Shown here in pieces: positions 1 through 7,297 of a stretch of 64,000 nucleotides of DNA. Each line of letters opens with the position of its first letter. Positions within the stretch are counted from its first letter, which is position 1. The stretch lies in IMG/VR virus record IMGVR_UViG_3300020472_000021, positions 1-64,000 of that record. One strand, given 5' to 3'. The position numbers were made by a program, and so were the translations under genes. The DNA comes from a virus. A model generated the notes under the pieces. The model did no database searches. It was not told the origin of the DNA and saw only the letters and a list, made by a program, of their open reading frames with translations.

Positions 1-653
1 TAGAAGTGGTTCATACCATTAGGAGTGGATATGATTATTACTTTCGTTGACTTACCAGAAGTAATAGTAGGATAAACCGATGCAAAGAATTGTTCTGCAA
101 CATGGTTTGGAACGAAAGCGAATTCATCGAGGAAGAGGATATTGAATGACATGCCTCGGACAGCACTTGCAGACGTAGAAGCAGCCAAAATCTTTGATCC
201 GTTTTCGAGTTCAACGTTTCCTTTGTTCCAAACCAGTATCCCATGTTGCATCCATTTTGGTAAATTTTCGTATGCTAGTTGTAGTCTTCCTAAGAGTTCC
301 CTTGCAGTACTAGCCTTGTTAGCAAGTATCCCAATGTTAACGCTATCATTGAAGATAGCATAGTGAAGCAGATACGCCACCACAGTGGTTGACTTACCAG
401 TCTGACGAGGAAGTTTTGCAATGTTGAATCTATTCTCATGGAAGTCCATTAAGATTTTCTTCTGAAAATCATACATGGAGAAAGGCACTAGACCTTCATC
501 CAATGAAATGATCTGCATATAATTACATGCAAAATATAACGGATCATTCTTACACTTAATCCATTCTTCTACTTGCTTCTTTGTAAATTGTAACTCAGTA
601 CCTGCCTTCTTCAGGTTGGGGTTACCAAGATATACTTCTGTTTTAGTTACCAT
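1..653 (-). CDS. 17: Terminase large subunit gp17, N-terminal part (runs off the window)
   Basis: The minus strand is open from the ATG at 653 to the window edge, giving 217 residues of the DNA-packaging motor ATPase. A Walker A motif LPRQTGKST lies at residues 81-89, Walker B ILFLDEFAFV at about 172-181 and the coupling motif STPNG at about 199-203; all are classic gp17 signatures. In T4 gp17 the Walker A lies near residue 161, so the N-terminal extension is shorter here. The start overlaps the stop of the upstream NifU-like gene (TAATG), which indicates translational coupling. The nuclease domain lies outside the window. The protein should pump genome concatemers into proheads together with gp16. 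Confidence 0.95.
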   Translation of the reverse strand, partial: MVTKTEVYLGNPNLKKAGTELQFTKKQVEEWIKCKNDPLYFACNYMQIISLDEGLVPFSMYDFQKKILMDFHENRFNIAKLPRQTGKSTTVVAYLLHYAIFNDSVNIGILANKASTARELLGRLQLAYENLPKWMQHGILVWNKGNVELENGSKILAASTSASAVRGMSFNILFLDEFAFVPNHVAEQFFASVYPTITSGKSTKVIIISTPNGMNHF

Positions 654-883
654 TATAATACCTGCACAACTCCTTTAACATCTGGTATCTCCATCATCAA
701 CTTTTTTTCTATACCTTGCTTCAATGTCATGGTACTCATAGCACATGTCTCACATGCACCACCAAGTCTTACTTTAACATATCCATCTTCTATATCATAA
801 AGTTGTAGGTATCCACCATCAGCTTCAATATAAGGAACAAGTTCCTCTAATACTGTAAGTACATTCTCTTCTGTTAATTCCAT
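653..883 (-). CDS. NifU C-terminal-like (Nfu) Fe-S scaffold protein
   Basis: A 76-residue protein that matches a complete NifU C-terminal (Nfu) domain: an ADGG motif at residues 21-24, a GGACETC segment with the two scaffold cysteines C44 and C47, and a hydrophobic C-terminal strand. Nfu domains bind a transient 4Fe-4S cluster at the CxxC and hand it to target proteins. Its start overlaps the stop of the 51-residue gene upstream (TAATG), and its own stop overlaps gp17. Cluster supply for phage or host Fe-S proteins is an inference. The U32-like protein at 9.5-11.3 kb would be one phage-encoded client. Confidence 0.85.
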   Translation of the reverse strand: MELTEENVLTVLEELVPYIEADGGYLQLYDIEDGYVKVRLGGACETCAMSTMTLKQGIEKKLMMEIPDVKGVVQVL

Positions 884-1038
884 TATAAAAGAATTGCACC
901 TATAACGAACCCTTTAGCAAAGGCAAGACATAGCATTTGATAGTCAGTCAAATTAAACTTAACCTGTATCTTCTTTGCCATTGCCTTATCCCAGTCTTTG
1001 ATCTTAGTTAAAGACTTACCTAGTTGTATGTTCCACAT
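883..1038 (-). CDS. Small hypothetical protein (51 residues)
   Basis: A 51-codon gene from the ATG at 1038, too short for most gene finders. A strong ribosome binding site (GGAGGGA) lies 5-11 bases upstream, inside the last codons of the nuclease gene, and the stop overlaps the ATG of the NifU-like gene. The N-terminal half is lysine-rich. The C-terminal part, from about residue 32, is hydrophobic with small residues and could be one membrane segment. The function is not recognised. Tight coupling on both sides supports it being real. Confidence 0.7.
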   Translation of the reverse strand: MWNIQLGKSLTKIKDWDKAMAKKIQVKFNLTDYQMLCLAFAKGFVIGAILL

Positions 1039-1041
1039 ATC

Positions 1042-1506
1042 TTATCCCTCCAGTAGTGTGCCAAATGATCTACGTATCTCACGTAGTTCCTCAAAGTTCT
1101 TTTGCTTAGTACCTCCGTCATATGCCCACGCATATCCTTCGGTTATCATCTGTTCGTTTAATGAAAGATCAGAATCGCCAACGTAGAGCCAACCAAGAAG
1201 CCTACCATACTTCCCCATGCCACCCTTAAGTTCAGTTCTAACAATGAGTTCATCTTCACCTTTAATTGTTTCCTCCAATTTGCTCTTCATCCAATTCGTC
1301 GCATCTAACCCAAGTGCCTTCTCCTCCAAGTCCCTCGTTCTTTTCTCTGGTGTGTCTATACCAGCAATCCTCACTCTTTCCGTTTTTGCTAAATCGAATC
1401 CAAGATCTATCACCACATCTATCGTATCTCCATCCACGACTTTCTTGATTTTCGTAACTCTGAAATTGTAGCAGCTCTTTCTGCTTGGTGGAATCATTGC
1501 ACCCAT
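1042..1506 (-). CDS. Staphylococcal-nuclease-fold (thermonuclease-like) protein
   Basis: A 154-residue protein with the SNase (OB-fold) signature. VVDGDTID at about residues 23-30 supplies calcium-binding aspartates, VRIAGIDTPE at about 45-54 contains the equivalents of the catalytic Arg35 and Glu43 of the S. aureus enzyme, and KYGRLLGWL at about 99-107 holds the equivalent of Arg87. It probably cleaves DNA or RNA with calcium. There is no obvious signal peptide. The ATG at 1506 is preceded by GAGG at 8-9 bases, which supports this start. The first 245 bases are also open in a second frame that continues the upstream gene. Host DNA breakdown is a plausible role, but it is inferred. Confidence 0.85.
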   Translation of the reverse strand: MGAMIPPSRKSCYNFRVTKIKKVVDGDTIDVVIDLGFDLAKTERVRIAGIDTPEKRTRDLEEKALGLDATNWMKSKLEETIKGEDELIVRTELKGGMGKYGRLLGWLYVGDSDLSLNEQMITEGYAWAYDGGTKQKNFEELREIRRSFGTLLEG

Positions 1507-1792
1507 ATTTTATTTCCTCAAGTGAGCTATTTATCATTTCGTCAATGGGAACTCTATTCTTCTCAGATTCCCAGTCTCTCATTCTTTGTATTGTTTCACC
1601 TGCACTAGGCCATTGACTAGCATCTGCTTTTGGCACAAAATAACCTGCACCAACAAAGGTACAGGCTATAACTCCCAACAAACTAACAGAAGCAACTACC
1701 TTCTCATTAGCACGAACTCTAAGGGTGAGCTCCTTTGTATGGATCATCATATGTTCCACCTTCGCTTCCAAGACTGCTATCTTGGTCTCCAT
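1262..1792 (-). CDS. Predicted coiled-coil membrane protein overlapping the nuclease gene
   Basis: The first half looks like a real protein: an N-terminal helix with heptad character (METKIAVLEAKVEHM), then a hydrophobic stretch at about residues 33-53 that is probably one membrane span, then a charged segment. I chose the ATG at 1792 because GGAG lies 6 bases before it; upstream ATG codons lack this. From position 1506 down to 1262 the frame runs inside the nuclease gene in another register, and that tail is charged and low in complexity. It may be a true overlap, or the upstream gene may have lost a nearer stop codon. The function is unknown; the small coiled-coil plus one-span layout recalls phage lysis accessory proteins, but nothing proves this. 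Confidence 0.55.
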   Translation of the reverse strand: METKIAVLEAKVEHMMIHTKELTLRVRANEKVVASVSLLGVIACTFVGAGYFVPKADASQWPSAGETIQRMRDWESEKNRVPIDEMINSSLEEIKYGCNDSTKQKELLQFQSYENQESRGWRYDRCGDRSWIRFSKNGKSEDCWYRHTREKNEGLGGEGTWVRCDELDEEQIGGNN

Positions 1793-1910
1793 GCTTTGCT
1801 CCGTCATTTGGATACCATGTATCATACATGAATATGTAGTATATACTAACACCTACTCCTACTAAAAGTAAAGCAAGCATTATATTAATTGACCAAACTA
1901 CTTCGCTCAT
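1719..1910 (-). CDS. Small single-span membrane protein (63 residues)
   Basis: The protein begins with a short segment, then a hydrophobic stretch at about residues 8-29 that should span the membrane once, followed by an acidic, glycine-rich soluble tail. The start overlaps the stop of the upstream gene (ATGA at 1907-1910). The end overlaps the next gene by about 75 bases. The neighbour downstream is also a predicted single-span protein, so the pair may act at the membrane. The family is not recognised. Confidence 0.6.
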   Translation of the reverse strand: MSEVVWSINIMLALLLVGVGVSIYYIFMYDTWYPNDGAKHGDQDSSLGSEGGTYDDPYKGAHP

Positions 1911-2167
1911 AATGGTGGGTATTCGGATTGTATTTCTTCTACTGTTCGTTCAACTTCAAATTCTTTCATAAGACGTTGAACTTGTTTCTTATCAAGTCCT
2001 GCAAGATTTTCACAGTTATCTAAACACTTGTAAATACATTCTCTATCAGAGATAGGTGCGTTGGTCTCCCACCCCTGTTCATCATAATACTTCTTACCCT
2101 TAGTGACTTGTGCCTCTACATGTCCAAGATCTTGTGTCTTAGAAGGATTAGTATAACTATGAGACAT
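1907..2167 (-). CDS. Hypothetical protein (86 residues)
   Basis: A soluble, charged protein with a cysteine-rich stretch around residues 40-55 (CIYKCLDNCENL) and a helical C-terminal half. The ATG at 2167 is preferred over the in-frame GTG at 2176. The start overlaps the last codons of petE by 11 bases, and the stop overlaps the next ATG. The three cysteines spaced CxxxCxxxC could bind a metal, but no family is recognised. Confidence 0.65.
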   Translation of the reverse strand: MSHSYTNPSKTQDLGHVEAQVTKGKKYYDEQGWETNAPISDRECIYKCLDNCENLAGLDKKQVQRLMKEFEVERTVEEIQSEYPPL

Positions 2168-2540
2168 GTATGACACCTTTCATGCCAGCACCAGCATGAG
2201 GTTCACACTGGAACTCATAGTCTCCTGCTTTATCAAAGGTAACAGGGAATTGTTCTCCACCCATAAATGCAAGATCAGGATGTGACAACTCTGGGTTGTC
2301 AAGGAATACTACATTGTGAGGAGGTAGTTCTCCGTTTGTAAATGTAACAGTGTCACCTACATTAACGGTGACTTCATTGGGTTCAAATATTAGGTTGCCT
2401 CCTGCACCCATTTGTATACCTGCATCAGCAGCATATGCTGATTGTGCTAATGTAAAAGAAAGAAATAGCGATGTTAACATTATAGTTAACCTAGACATCC
2501 ACCACATAATCTCATGTTTATATTGTGTTATTGTTTTCAT
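2157..2540 (-). CDS. petE: Plastocyanin
   Basis: A 127-residue precursor. Residues 1-37 are a signal peptide with a hydrophobic core, ending in the typical AYA cleavage site, so the mature protein should enter the thylakoid lumen. The four type-I copper ligands are visible: H75 (PPHNVVF), C112, H115 and M120 (QCEPHAGAGM). Plastocyanin carries electrons from cytochrome b6f to photosystem I or to a terminal oxidase. Phage copies are known among cyanophages and are thought to sustain electron flow during infection. The mature part is of normal length and appears intact. The start overlaps the stop of the upstream small gene (TAATG). Confidence 0.93.
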   Translation of the reverse strand: MKTITQYKHEIMWWMSRLTIMLTSLFLSFTLAQSAYAADAGIQMGAGGNLIFEPNEVTVNVGDTVTFTNGELPPHNVVFLDNPELSHPDLAFMGGEQFPVTFDKAGDYEFQCEPHAGAGMKGVIHVS

Positions 2541-2704
2541 TATACTACATCCTTCATACAGTAGTCAATAAAATGAGGATGATCGTGTAGATACGATACA
2601 TCCTCTTTGCTGTGTTCTATTGCTGAGTATGCATCTTCTGCATACTCACATATTTCGTAATGATGTTGTTCCGTATCGTGGTAACCTACGGTATAGTGAG
2701 TCAT
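2540..2704 (-). CDS. Small His/Tyr-rich hypothetical protein (54 residues)
   Basis: A 54-codon gene starting at the ATG at 2704, which overlaps the preceding stop (ATGA), and ending in TAA overlapped with the petE ATG. The composition is unusual: about eight histidines, many tyrosines and acids, and two cysteines. This suggests metal binding, perhaps copper or zinc, and the adjacency to petE makes copper handling an idea worth testing. No family is recognised, and the metal link is an inference only. Confidence 0.65.
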   Translation of the reverse strand: MTHYTVGYHDTEQHHYEICEYAEDAYSAIEHSKEDVSYLHDHPHFIDYCMKDVV

Positions 2705-2862
2705 TTGCTTGTAGCACAGTACCCTTGTTCACATAGAGTTTGTAACTTATCTTTTAAATGCTCGTATTCATCCCACATGTACTCCGAACCAGTTTGTTCC
2801 TGATAGGTTTTACATGCAGAAATTAAACGTAAAACATCTTCTTCGGTAAGTCTCATACCCAT
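2701..2862 (-). CDS. Small hypothetical protein (53 residues)
   Basis: A 53-codon gene from the ATG at 2862 (a second ATG two codons in is possible). It is helical and charged, with three cysteines. The stop overlaps the next start by ATGA. No Shine-Dalgarno sequence is clear. It is first in the petE and nifU-like series after a 67-base gap from gp16. The function is unknown. Confidence 0.6.
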   Translation of the reverse strand: MGMRLTEEDVLRLISACKTYQEQTGSEYMWDEYEHLKDKLQTLCEQGYCATSK

Positions 2863-2929
2863 AATGTAATCTAATACTAATTATAAGTATAACTTACTAC
2901 AAATCAAGCTACTGTGTACCTATCCTAAC

Positions 2930-3334
2930 TTAACGTTTACCACCATTCATTTGCTTAAGCATCTTCTGTAGTTCTGATGTAGAACCTACAAACATAGCAT
3001 TGTTAGTAACCTTACTAGGACCAGACTTATCTTCATCTAAATCTTTCATTTTCTTATGTAAGTCAGCAAGTTTATCAGTCATGTCTGCTACATTCTTCAT
3101 TGCGTTTACAGCAACTTCAAATGCTCTAGGGTGACCACTCTCCTGTGCAACCTCTAACGCTCCTCTGACTGCCTCCTGACCCTGATCTATAAGACTATAG
3201 AGTTCTCCTCTAGTATATGCATAGTCCTTATCCCTATCTTCTACATCATCCTTAGATTCTTTCTTGACTACTTCAGGTTCTGGTACAACATCAAGATTGA
3301 GAATATTCTCCATATTGTCTTCTAGGTTATTCAT
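2930..3334 (-). CDS. 16: Terminase small subunit gp16
   Basis: A 134-residue acidic, helical protein in the gp16 position directly after gp15. It has a central helical pair (about residues 45-100) with a heptad-like pattern of the kind that forms the oligomeric ring of small terminases, and a basic tail. It is a little shorter than T4 gp16 (164 residues). gp16 recognises DNA and regulates the gp17 ATPase. The identification rests mainly on gene order and shape. The gp17 gene is separated from it by eight small genes instead of lying next to it as in T4. Confidence 0.75.
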   Translation of the reverse strand: MNNLEDNMENILNLDVVPEPEVVKKESKDDVEDRDKDYAYTRGELYSLIDQGQEAVRGALEVAQESGHPRAFEVAVNAMKNVADMTDKLADLHKKMKDLDEDKSGPSKVTNNAMFVGSTSELQKMLKQMNGGKR

Positions 3335-3336
3335 AA

Positions 3337-4140
3337 TTATAAGTATGTAATACCTTCATTAAATCCGAAATCATCATCTGCTGTTACTAGTATGTCATCA
3401 GCAGCATCAATGTTTCCGTCTTGGTTAATGTCAGTCTTTGCTTTAGGTGTATATGTACGAGTAATGGTTCTTCTACTTACCGCAGCATCACCAATAGTCT
3501 CGTGAATAATTGCCTTGTTAATAACATCAGATGTACTGTAAGGACCGTACATGTATGTCTTAAGAGTGAAGTTAAGTGTATATGTAATCCACCTTCTGTT
3601 TAAGAAACTTTCATCCCACTCATCTTCGTAGTTAATATTATTTAAAACGATTGCTATATCTCTCTTCTCATTCATATCGGGAATCATATTCAATGTTATT
3701 GAAAATGATGGTTGGAAATAAGGAAGAATTGATTCTAATATTTGTAGGGCATCATCTTGTGACTGTGCAATGATACCTAATTCAAATCCAAGATTGTAAG
3801 GTACTGGTGTATACTGAACTCTTACTTCATCTTGATCATCATTAATAATAGTTTTATACTTCTGTATAGGAGAAGTCTTTCTTTGAGGATCATAATCAAC
3901 ACTGTTCATCTCAAAGTAAAGACGAGGAACAGTAATAGAAACCTTACGTGTCGCAGACACCATCTGTTCTAAACGAACAAGAAACTTCTGTCTGGGACCA
4001 TAAGCTAAAGGAACCTTACTCTCCTCAAGGACAGCTCCTGTGCTTGGATCTTTCTTCTTTACACTAATGTTATTGAAGAGAGTACCAAAAGCAATAATTG
4101 ATTTACGAGTTACCTCGTTATAAAAATGTGATCCTAACAT
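3337..4140 (-). CDS. 15: Tail sheath stabiliser / tail completion protein gp15
   Basis: 267 residues, close to T4 gp15 (272). The N-terminus GSHFYNEVTRKSIIAFGTLFNNI is typical of the gp15 family, which caps the tail tube and sheath and joins the tail to the neck. The position between gp14 and gp16 fits. An unusual feature near the C-terminus, residues 237-248, is a DxNxDGxIDxxD sequence that matches a calcium-binding EF-hand or dockerin-type loop. The start overlaps the upstream gp14 stop. Confidence 0.88.
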   Translation of the reverse strand: MLGSHFYNEVTRKSIIAFGTLFNNISVKKKDPSTGAVLEESKVPLAYGPRQKFLVRLEQMVSATRKVSITVPRLYFEMNSVDYDPQRKTSPIQKYKTIINDDQDEVRVQYTPVPYNLGFELGIIAQSQDDALQILESILPYFQPSFSITLNMIPDMNEKRDIAIVLNNINYEDEWDESFLNRRWITYTLNFTLKTYMYGPYSTSDVINKAIIHETIGDAAVSRRTITRTYTPKAKTDINQDGNIDAADDILVTADDDFGFNEGITYL

Positions 4141-5024
4141 CAGATACTACCTGTAAAGTTACCAAATTCACCGAATGGATTACCTTCTGTCCAATCAATA
4201 AGATTGTCAGCAGCATCCTCGATTTCTCTATTTGCATCATACTCACTGTTTGTATTATCTAGAGTGTCGAATGTAGACACTACCCAAACAGCACCACTAC
4301 TATCACCAGTTAAAGATTCATTAGCAGAGAAGGTTCCTTTTCTATTAATGACCTGAAGTATTCTTGTAGAATTATCCCAAGATTTAACTTCTGCTTCAAC
4401 TCCAGTTGTACCACCAGTAACTATCTCACCAGCAGTAAAGTCTCCAGTTCCACCAACACCTAATGTTAATGCAATAGCACTAGAGTATATAGTTTCTATC
4501 TCATCAATTTCTGCAATACCAGTATTGATCTCGTCTGACTGACCAACGTATAGTTCAGCAGTTATAGAATAGAATTGAATCTTACCAAACTGATAGAATG
4601 GATTTTCTAATTGAACGTATTTAATCTCATACAAATCTTTTGTTAATGGGAAGTACAATAAGTCTCCCTCATTAGGTCTACCAGCAACTGTTAGGGTAGG
4701 AGTATTAGCTGCTACTGCCTCATCCCAACGTCTAGTAGATACTTTAAAAACGACTTCATCACTTATTGTTAATCCAAACTTACTGATGATCTCATTGTTA
4801 TCACCCCAACCTGCTACGTTTTGTAGTAGCATCTCTACTTGAAATTCATCTTGATACTTAGAATAGATGACATCATCCAATGTATTATCTTTTAGAATAG
4901 TTCTAGGAAGATAATAGATATCAGTTCCAAACAGCTTGATCTGTTCGTCGGCCAGATCCTGATATAGGTTCTGTTCACCGACGTGACCAGCGTAATAAGT
5001 TGGGAAGTAAGGACTAGTAGGCAT
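4140..5024 (-). CDS. 14: Neck protein gp14
   Basis: 294 residues, slightly longer than T4 gp14 (256). The N-terminus (TSPYFPTYYAGHVGEQNLYQDL) and the segment GTDIYYLPRT are typical of cyanophage gp14, which forms the head neck with gp13 before tail joining. A glycine-rich segment at about residues 190-225 looks like an inserted beta domain of the kind seen in the giant fibres. One base separates it from gp13, and it overlaps gp15 by one base. Confidence 0.88.
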   Translation of the reverse strand: MPTSPYFPTYYAGHVGEQNLYQDLADEQIKLFGTDIYYLPRTILKDNTLDDVIYSKYQDEFQVEMLLQNVAGWGDNNEIISKFGLTISDEVVFKVSTRRWDEAVAANTPTLTVAGRPNEGDLLYFPLTKDLYEIKYVQLENPFYQFGKIQFYSITAELYVGQSDEINTGIAEIDEIETIYSSAIALTLGVGGTGDFTAGEIVTGGTTGVEAEVKSWDNSTRILQVINRKGTFSANESLTGDSSGAVWVVSTFDTLDNTNSEYDANREIEDAADNLIDWTEGNPFGEFGNFTGSI

Positions 5025-5025
5025 T

Positions 5026-5838
5026 TTATCCGATCATATCCATTGGTGGTATAGCATATTTGGAGAGAACTTCTCCTTCAATCATTCTAAGAGAGGTCAC
5101 ACCATCTTCATATATTTCTTTACCATTAAGATTCATACCGCCTGGTAGTTGAACATTTTGATACTTAATTAAGTTCTGACCCCACTGCTTCTTCATTAGA
5201 GCAGTAGCATATTTTTTAACAAAAGGATCGTTGTATGCTTCAGTAGCATCATTTGGATCAATCATCCTATGACACTCTATCAACAAGTTAGTTCCTACTT
5301 CTAAGAAATCCTTATCAATATCTAAGTATAAACGATCACGACGTTGTGTATATCTAAACTGTTGGAACGAACCATTGTTCAAAACCATATCTAATGTTTC
5401 AAGATATTGTTTAGTCATAAAATAATTTAAGATATCCAATGATCCAAATGCATATAAGTCATTTAAGAACATTCGATACTCTATACCAAATAAGTTAGAA
5501 CGAATAGAGTTACCAACCAATCCATACACTTTACTAATACCAACTACATGAGGTGGTATGGGAATATAATTTGTATCTTCTGACCATGTAGTTGTTACAG
5601 CACCTTCTACTTTAGTAGAATCAGTCTGAGCAGCAAGACGAGTCTTATCGTCAGCAGTTATTGCATGGTACATATAGCACCGTTCCTGACCATTATAGCA
5701 ATTCTCATTAAAGAATTGAAACGTGTCGTCAATAACGTTGTTTACTTGCTCATCGTCGATGTTAACCTGCAACACAGGTTCACCCAATTGCCTCTTGCAA
5801 TATGTTATAAGATCAGCTTTAGATGCAGGTGATGCCAT
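5026..5838 (-). CDS. 13: Neck protein gp13
   Basis: 270 residues (T4 gp13 has 309). It starts with SPASKADLITYCKRQLGEPVLQ and continues into the conserved neck-protein pattern DDEQVNNVIDDTFQFFNE. gp13 and gp14 complete the filled head so that the tail can bind. It is the first gene of a tightly packed gp13-gp14-gp15-gp16 run. A CTAAATA late-promoter-like element lies 25-31 bases upstream, inside a terminator hairpin. Confidence 0.88.
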   Translation of the reverse strand: MASPASKADLITYCKRQLGEPVLQVNIDDEQVNNVIDDTFQFFNENCYNGQERCYMYHAITADDKTRLAAQTDSTKVEGAVTTTWSEDTNYIPIPPHVVGISKVYGLVGNSIRSNLFGIEYRMFLNDLYAFGSLDILNYFMTKQYLETLDMVLNNGSFQQFRYTQRRDRLYLDIDKDFLEVGTNLLIECHRMIDPNDATEAYNDPFVKKYATALMKKQWGQNLIKYQNVQLPGGMNLNGKEIYEDGVTSLRMIEGEVLSKYAIPPMDMIG

Positions 5839-5846
5839 TAGATACT

Positions 5847-5878
5847 AAAAATCCCTTCATACTATTTAGTAGAAGGGA
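5847..5878 (-). terminator. Intrinsic terminator of the upstream gene with a late-promoter core in its loop
   Basis: On the minus strand TCCCTTC pairs with GAAGGGA, extended by TACTA pairing with TAGTA with one unpaired T, and five Ts follow. It should end transcription after the 69-residue gene at 5887. The tip of the stem reads TACTAAATAGTA, so the hairpin contains CTAAATA (5863-5869), the late-promoter-like element placed for gp13. Confidence 0.75.
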
Positions 5879-5886
5879 CTTTATGA

Positions 5887-6096
5887 TTATTCTGCTGGTG
5901 GATTTGCAATGTCTGGAGTGATTGCTGGAGCACCTTCTTCTGGTTTTTCTTCCAGTAATCCCAGTGTTTCTAGACCACCTGTTAATTTTAATTTATATTC
6001 TTTTGCCTTTGCGAGATTCTCTTCGAGTTCTCTTATCTGAACATCAGTCTTTTCGATCTGTTCGGTGAAGTTCTGTTTCAGTTGTGCTGGATCCAT
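5887..6096 (-). CDS. Small coiled-coil protein (69 residues)
   Basis: A continuous charged helix from about residue 5 to 45 with a heptad pattern (QIEKTDVQIRELEENLAKAK), followed by an acidic, proline-rich tail. It was probably retained as a short oligomeric structural or chaperone protein, and lies between the oxygenase array and gp13. It is followed by an intrinsic terminator. A perfect TATAAATA at 6229-6236 lies upstream, within the neighbouring gene, and may serve as a late promoter. The precise function is unknown. Confidence 0.7.
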   Translation of the reverse strand: MDPAQLKQNFTEQIEKTDVQIRELEENLAKAKEYKLKLTGGLETLGLLEEKPEEGAPAITPDIANPPAE

Positions 6097-6102
6097 ATCT
6101 AA

Positions 6103-6645
6103 TCAAGGAATGAAGTTAAAGTTTATTACAAATCTTGGTTTCTGTGTAGGTTTGCTGCTTGCGTGAAAACGTAAACCATCAAAGAATACACATCTACCTT
6201 TCTCTGGTGATACGGTATTATTTATACCATATTCTCCCATCGGATCTCCGTACCTCTTTTCACTGAAATACGTGTCTCCGTCACTATCGGTTGCATAATA
6301 TAAGCATACCATATGATCCTCTGGTATGTCAACATGCATTTGATCATATTCATTTTCCCTAACTCCAGGAGTTTGAAGAAAACATCTTCCACGTATGACT
6401 TTAGAAATACTCACATTAGCATTATGACATGCTTCAAATACTAAAGGAAGAAGTAATCCACTATACTTACTACAAGATTTTCCATCAAGTAGAAACATAT
6501 GAGAGAATCCTACTAACTGACTATCACCATCTTCTACTAAGTTATCATGATACACCCATCTAAAATCAGTATCAAACCTTAGAGTTTCTTCTATAAGGTT
6601 TTGATAATTTGGATTGATGCAATCATCTTTAATAATGCTCTTCAT
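6103..6645 (-). CDS. 2OG-Fe(II) oxygenase-like protein (sixth of six)
   Basis: A 180-residue protein with the double-stranded beta-helix signature of 2-oxoglutarate and Fe(II)-dependent dioxygenases. H104-V-D106 (QMHVDIPEDH) and H161 (FHASSKP) fit the iron triad, and R171 follows ten residues later as the likely 2-oxoglutarate contact (KPRFVINFNF). Such enzymes hydroxylate proteins, lipids, nucleic acids or small molecules. It is the most downstream of six overlapping genes of the same superfamily; its start lies 17 bases inside the upstream gene. The substrate is unknown. Confidence 0.78.
   Translation of the reverse strand: MKSIIKDDCINPNYQNLIEETLRFDTDFRWVYHDNLVEDGDSQLVGFSHMFLLDGKSCSKYSGLLLPLVFEACHNANVSISKVIRGRCFLQTPGVRENEYDQMHVDIPEDHMVCLYYATDSDGDTYFSEKRYGDPMGEYGINNTVSPEKGRCVFFDGLRFHASSKPTQKPRFVINFNFIP
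6229..6236 (-). promoter_or_regulatory. T4-type late promoter element TATAAATA
   Basis: Perfect TATAAATA on the minus strand within the last oxygenase gene, 133 bases before the 69-residue coiled-coil gene. Confidence 0.45.
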
Positions 6646-7297
6646 CTGGACCCTCTACATTCCAAGCAATATTTCCAGACACAGTTGTTCTTTCTTTATC
6701 AGTAGACCTGAATGGATATACAGCATGATAAGTTGTTGATGGAAATAAAAGTATAGTACCGTTCCATGAATTATCTACTGGTAATACTTCCTTTTCTAAT
6801 TGAAATGTTCCATCACTATGGAAGGAATTTCTTTCTTCTGGTCCATATGGTATATCTACAAATATAACAAAACTAGCAATACCAGAATGGATATGCATTG
6901 GATTATATTCATTCTTTTTCTGATAGTTAACCCATAGATTATGTAACTTTAAAAATCTAGTTATATCTTTGCAACTATGGAACTCCCATGGACATGTAGT
7001 ATAAACATCATTCCAAATTGGTCTGACTAAAGATAATAGATAAGGTTCTAATGTCGGACATTGTAATTTCCATTCACCTAAACTTGATTGTTGGTTTAAA
7101 GCACCAGCTAATCTATCATTCATATTCCATACTTTATCTTTTCTTCTTATCCTTGTATACTCCAAGAGAGGATAGTATACATCTGGTGGTAATTTTGTTG
7201 CAACAAAATTTAAAGTTGATTGACTATGAACCTGAGCATCACCATAGTCTTTAACATGATGGTTAGGATTTTCTATATGTTTCTGTTGACTATTCAT
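6629..7297 (-). CDS. 2OG-Fe(II) oxygenase-like protein (fifth of six)
   Basis: 222 residues from the ATG at 7297, which overlaps the previous stop. The segment NPMHIHSGIASFVIFVDIP (H135 and H137) followed by ILLFPSTTYHAVYPF (H191) and R203 resembles the 2OG-FeII_Oxy_5 group, where the first metal motif reads HxH. Only one of the two first histidines needs to be a ligand. It has a long N-terminal helical part compared with its neighbours. The substrate is unknown. Confidence 0.78.
   Translation of the reverse strand: MNSQQKHIENPNHHVKDYGDAQVHSQSTLNFVATKLPPDVYYPLLEYTRIRRKDKVWNMNDRLAGALNQQSSLGEWKLQCPTLEPYLLSLVRPIWNDVYTTCPWEFHSCKDITRFLKLHNLWVNYQKKNEYNPMHIHSGIASFVIFVDIPYGPEERNSFHSDGTFQLEKEVLPVDNSWNGTILLFPSTTYHAVYPFRSTDKERTTVSGNIAWNVEGPDEEHY

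Noticed and set aside
1-300. Short plus-strand open frames near the left edge
   Set aside because: They lie opposite the terminase gene, whose Walker A and B motifs on the minus strand are clear.
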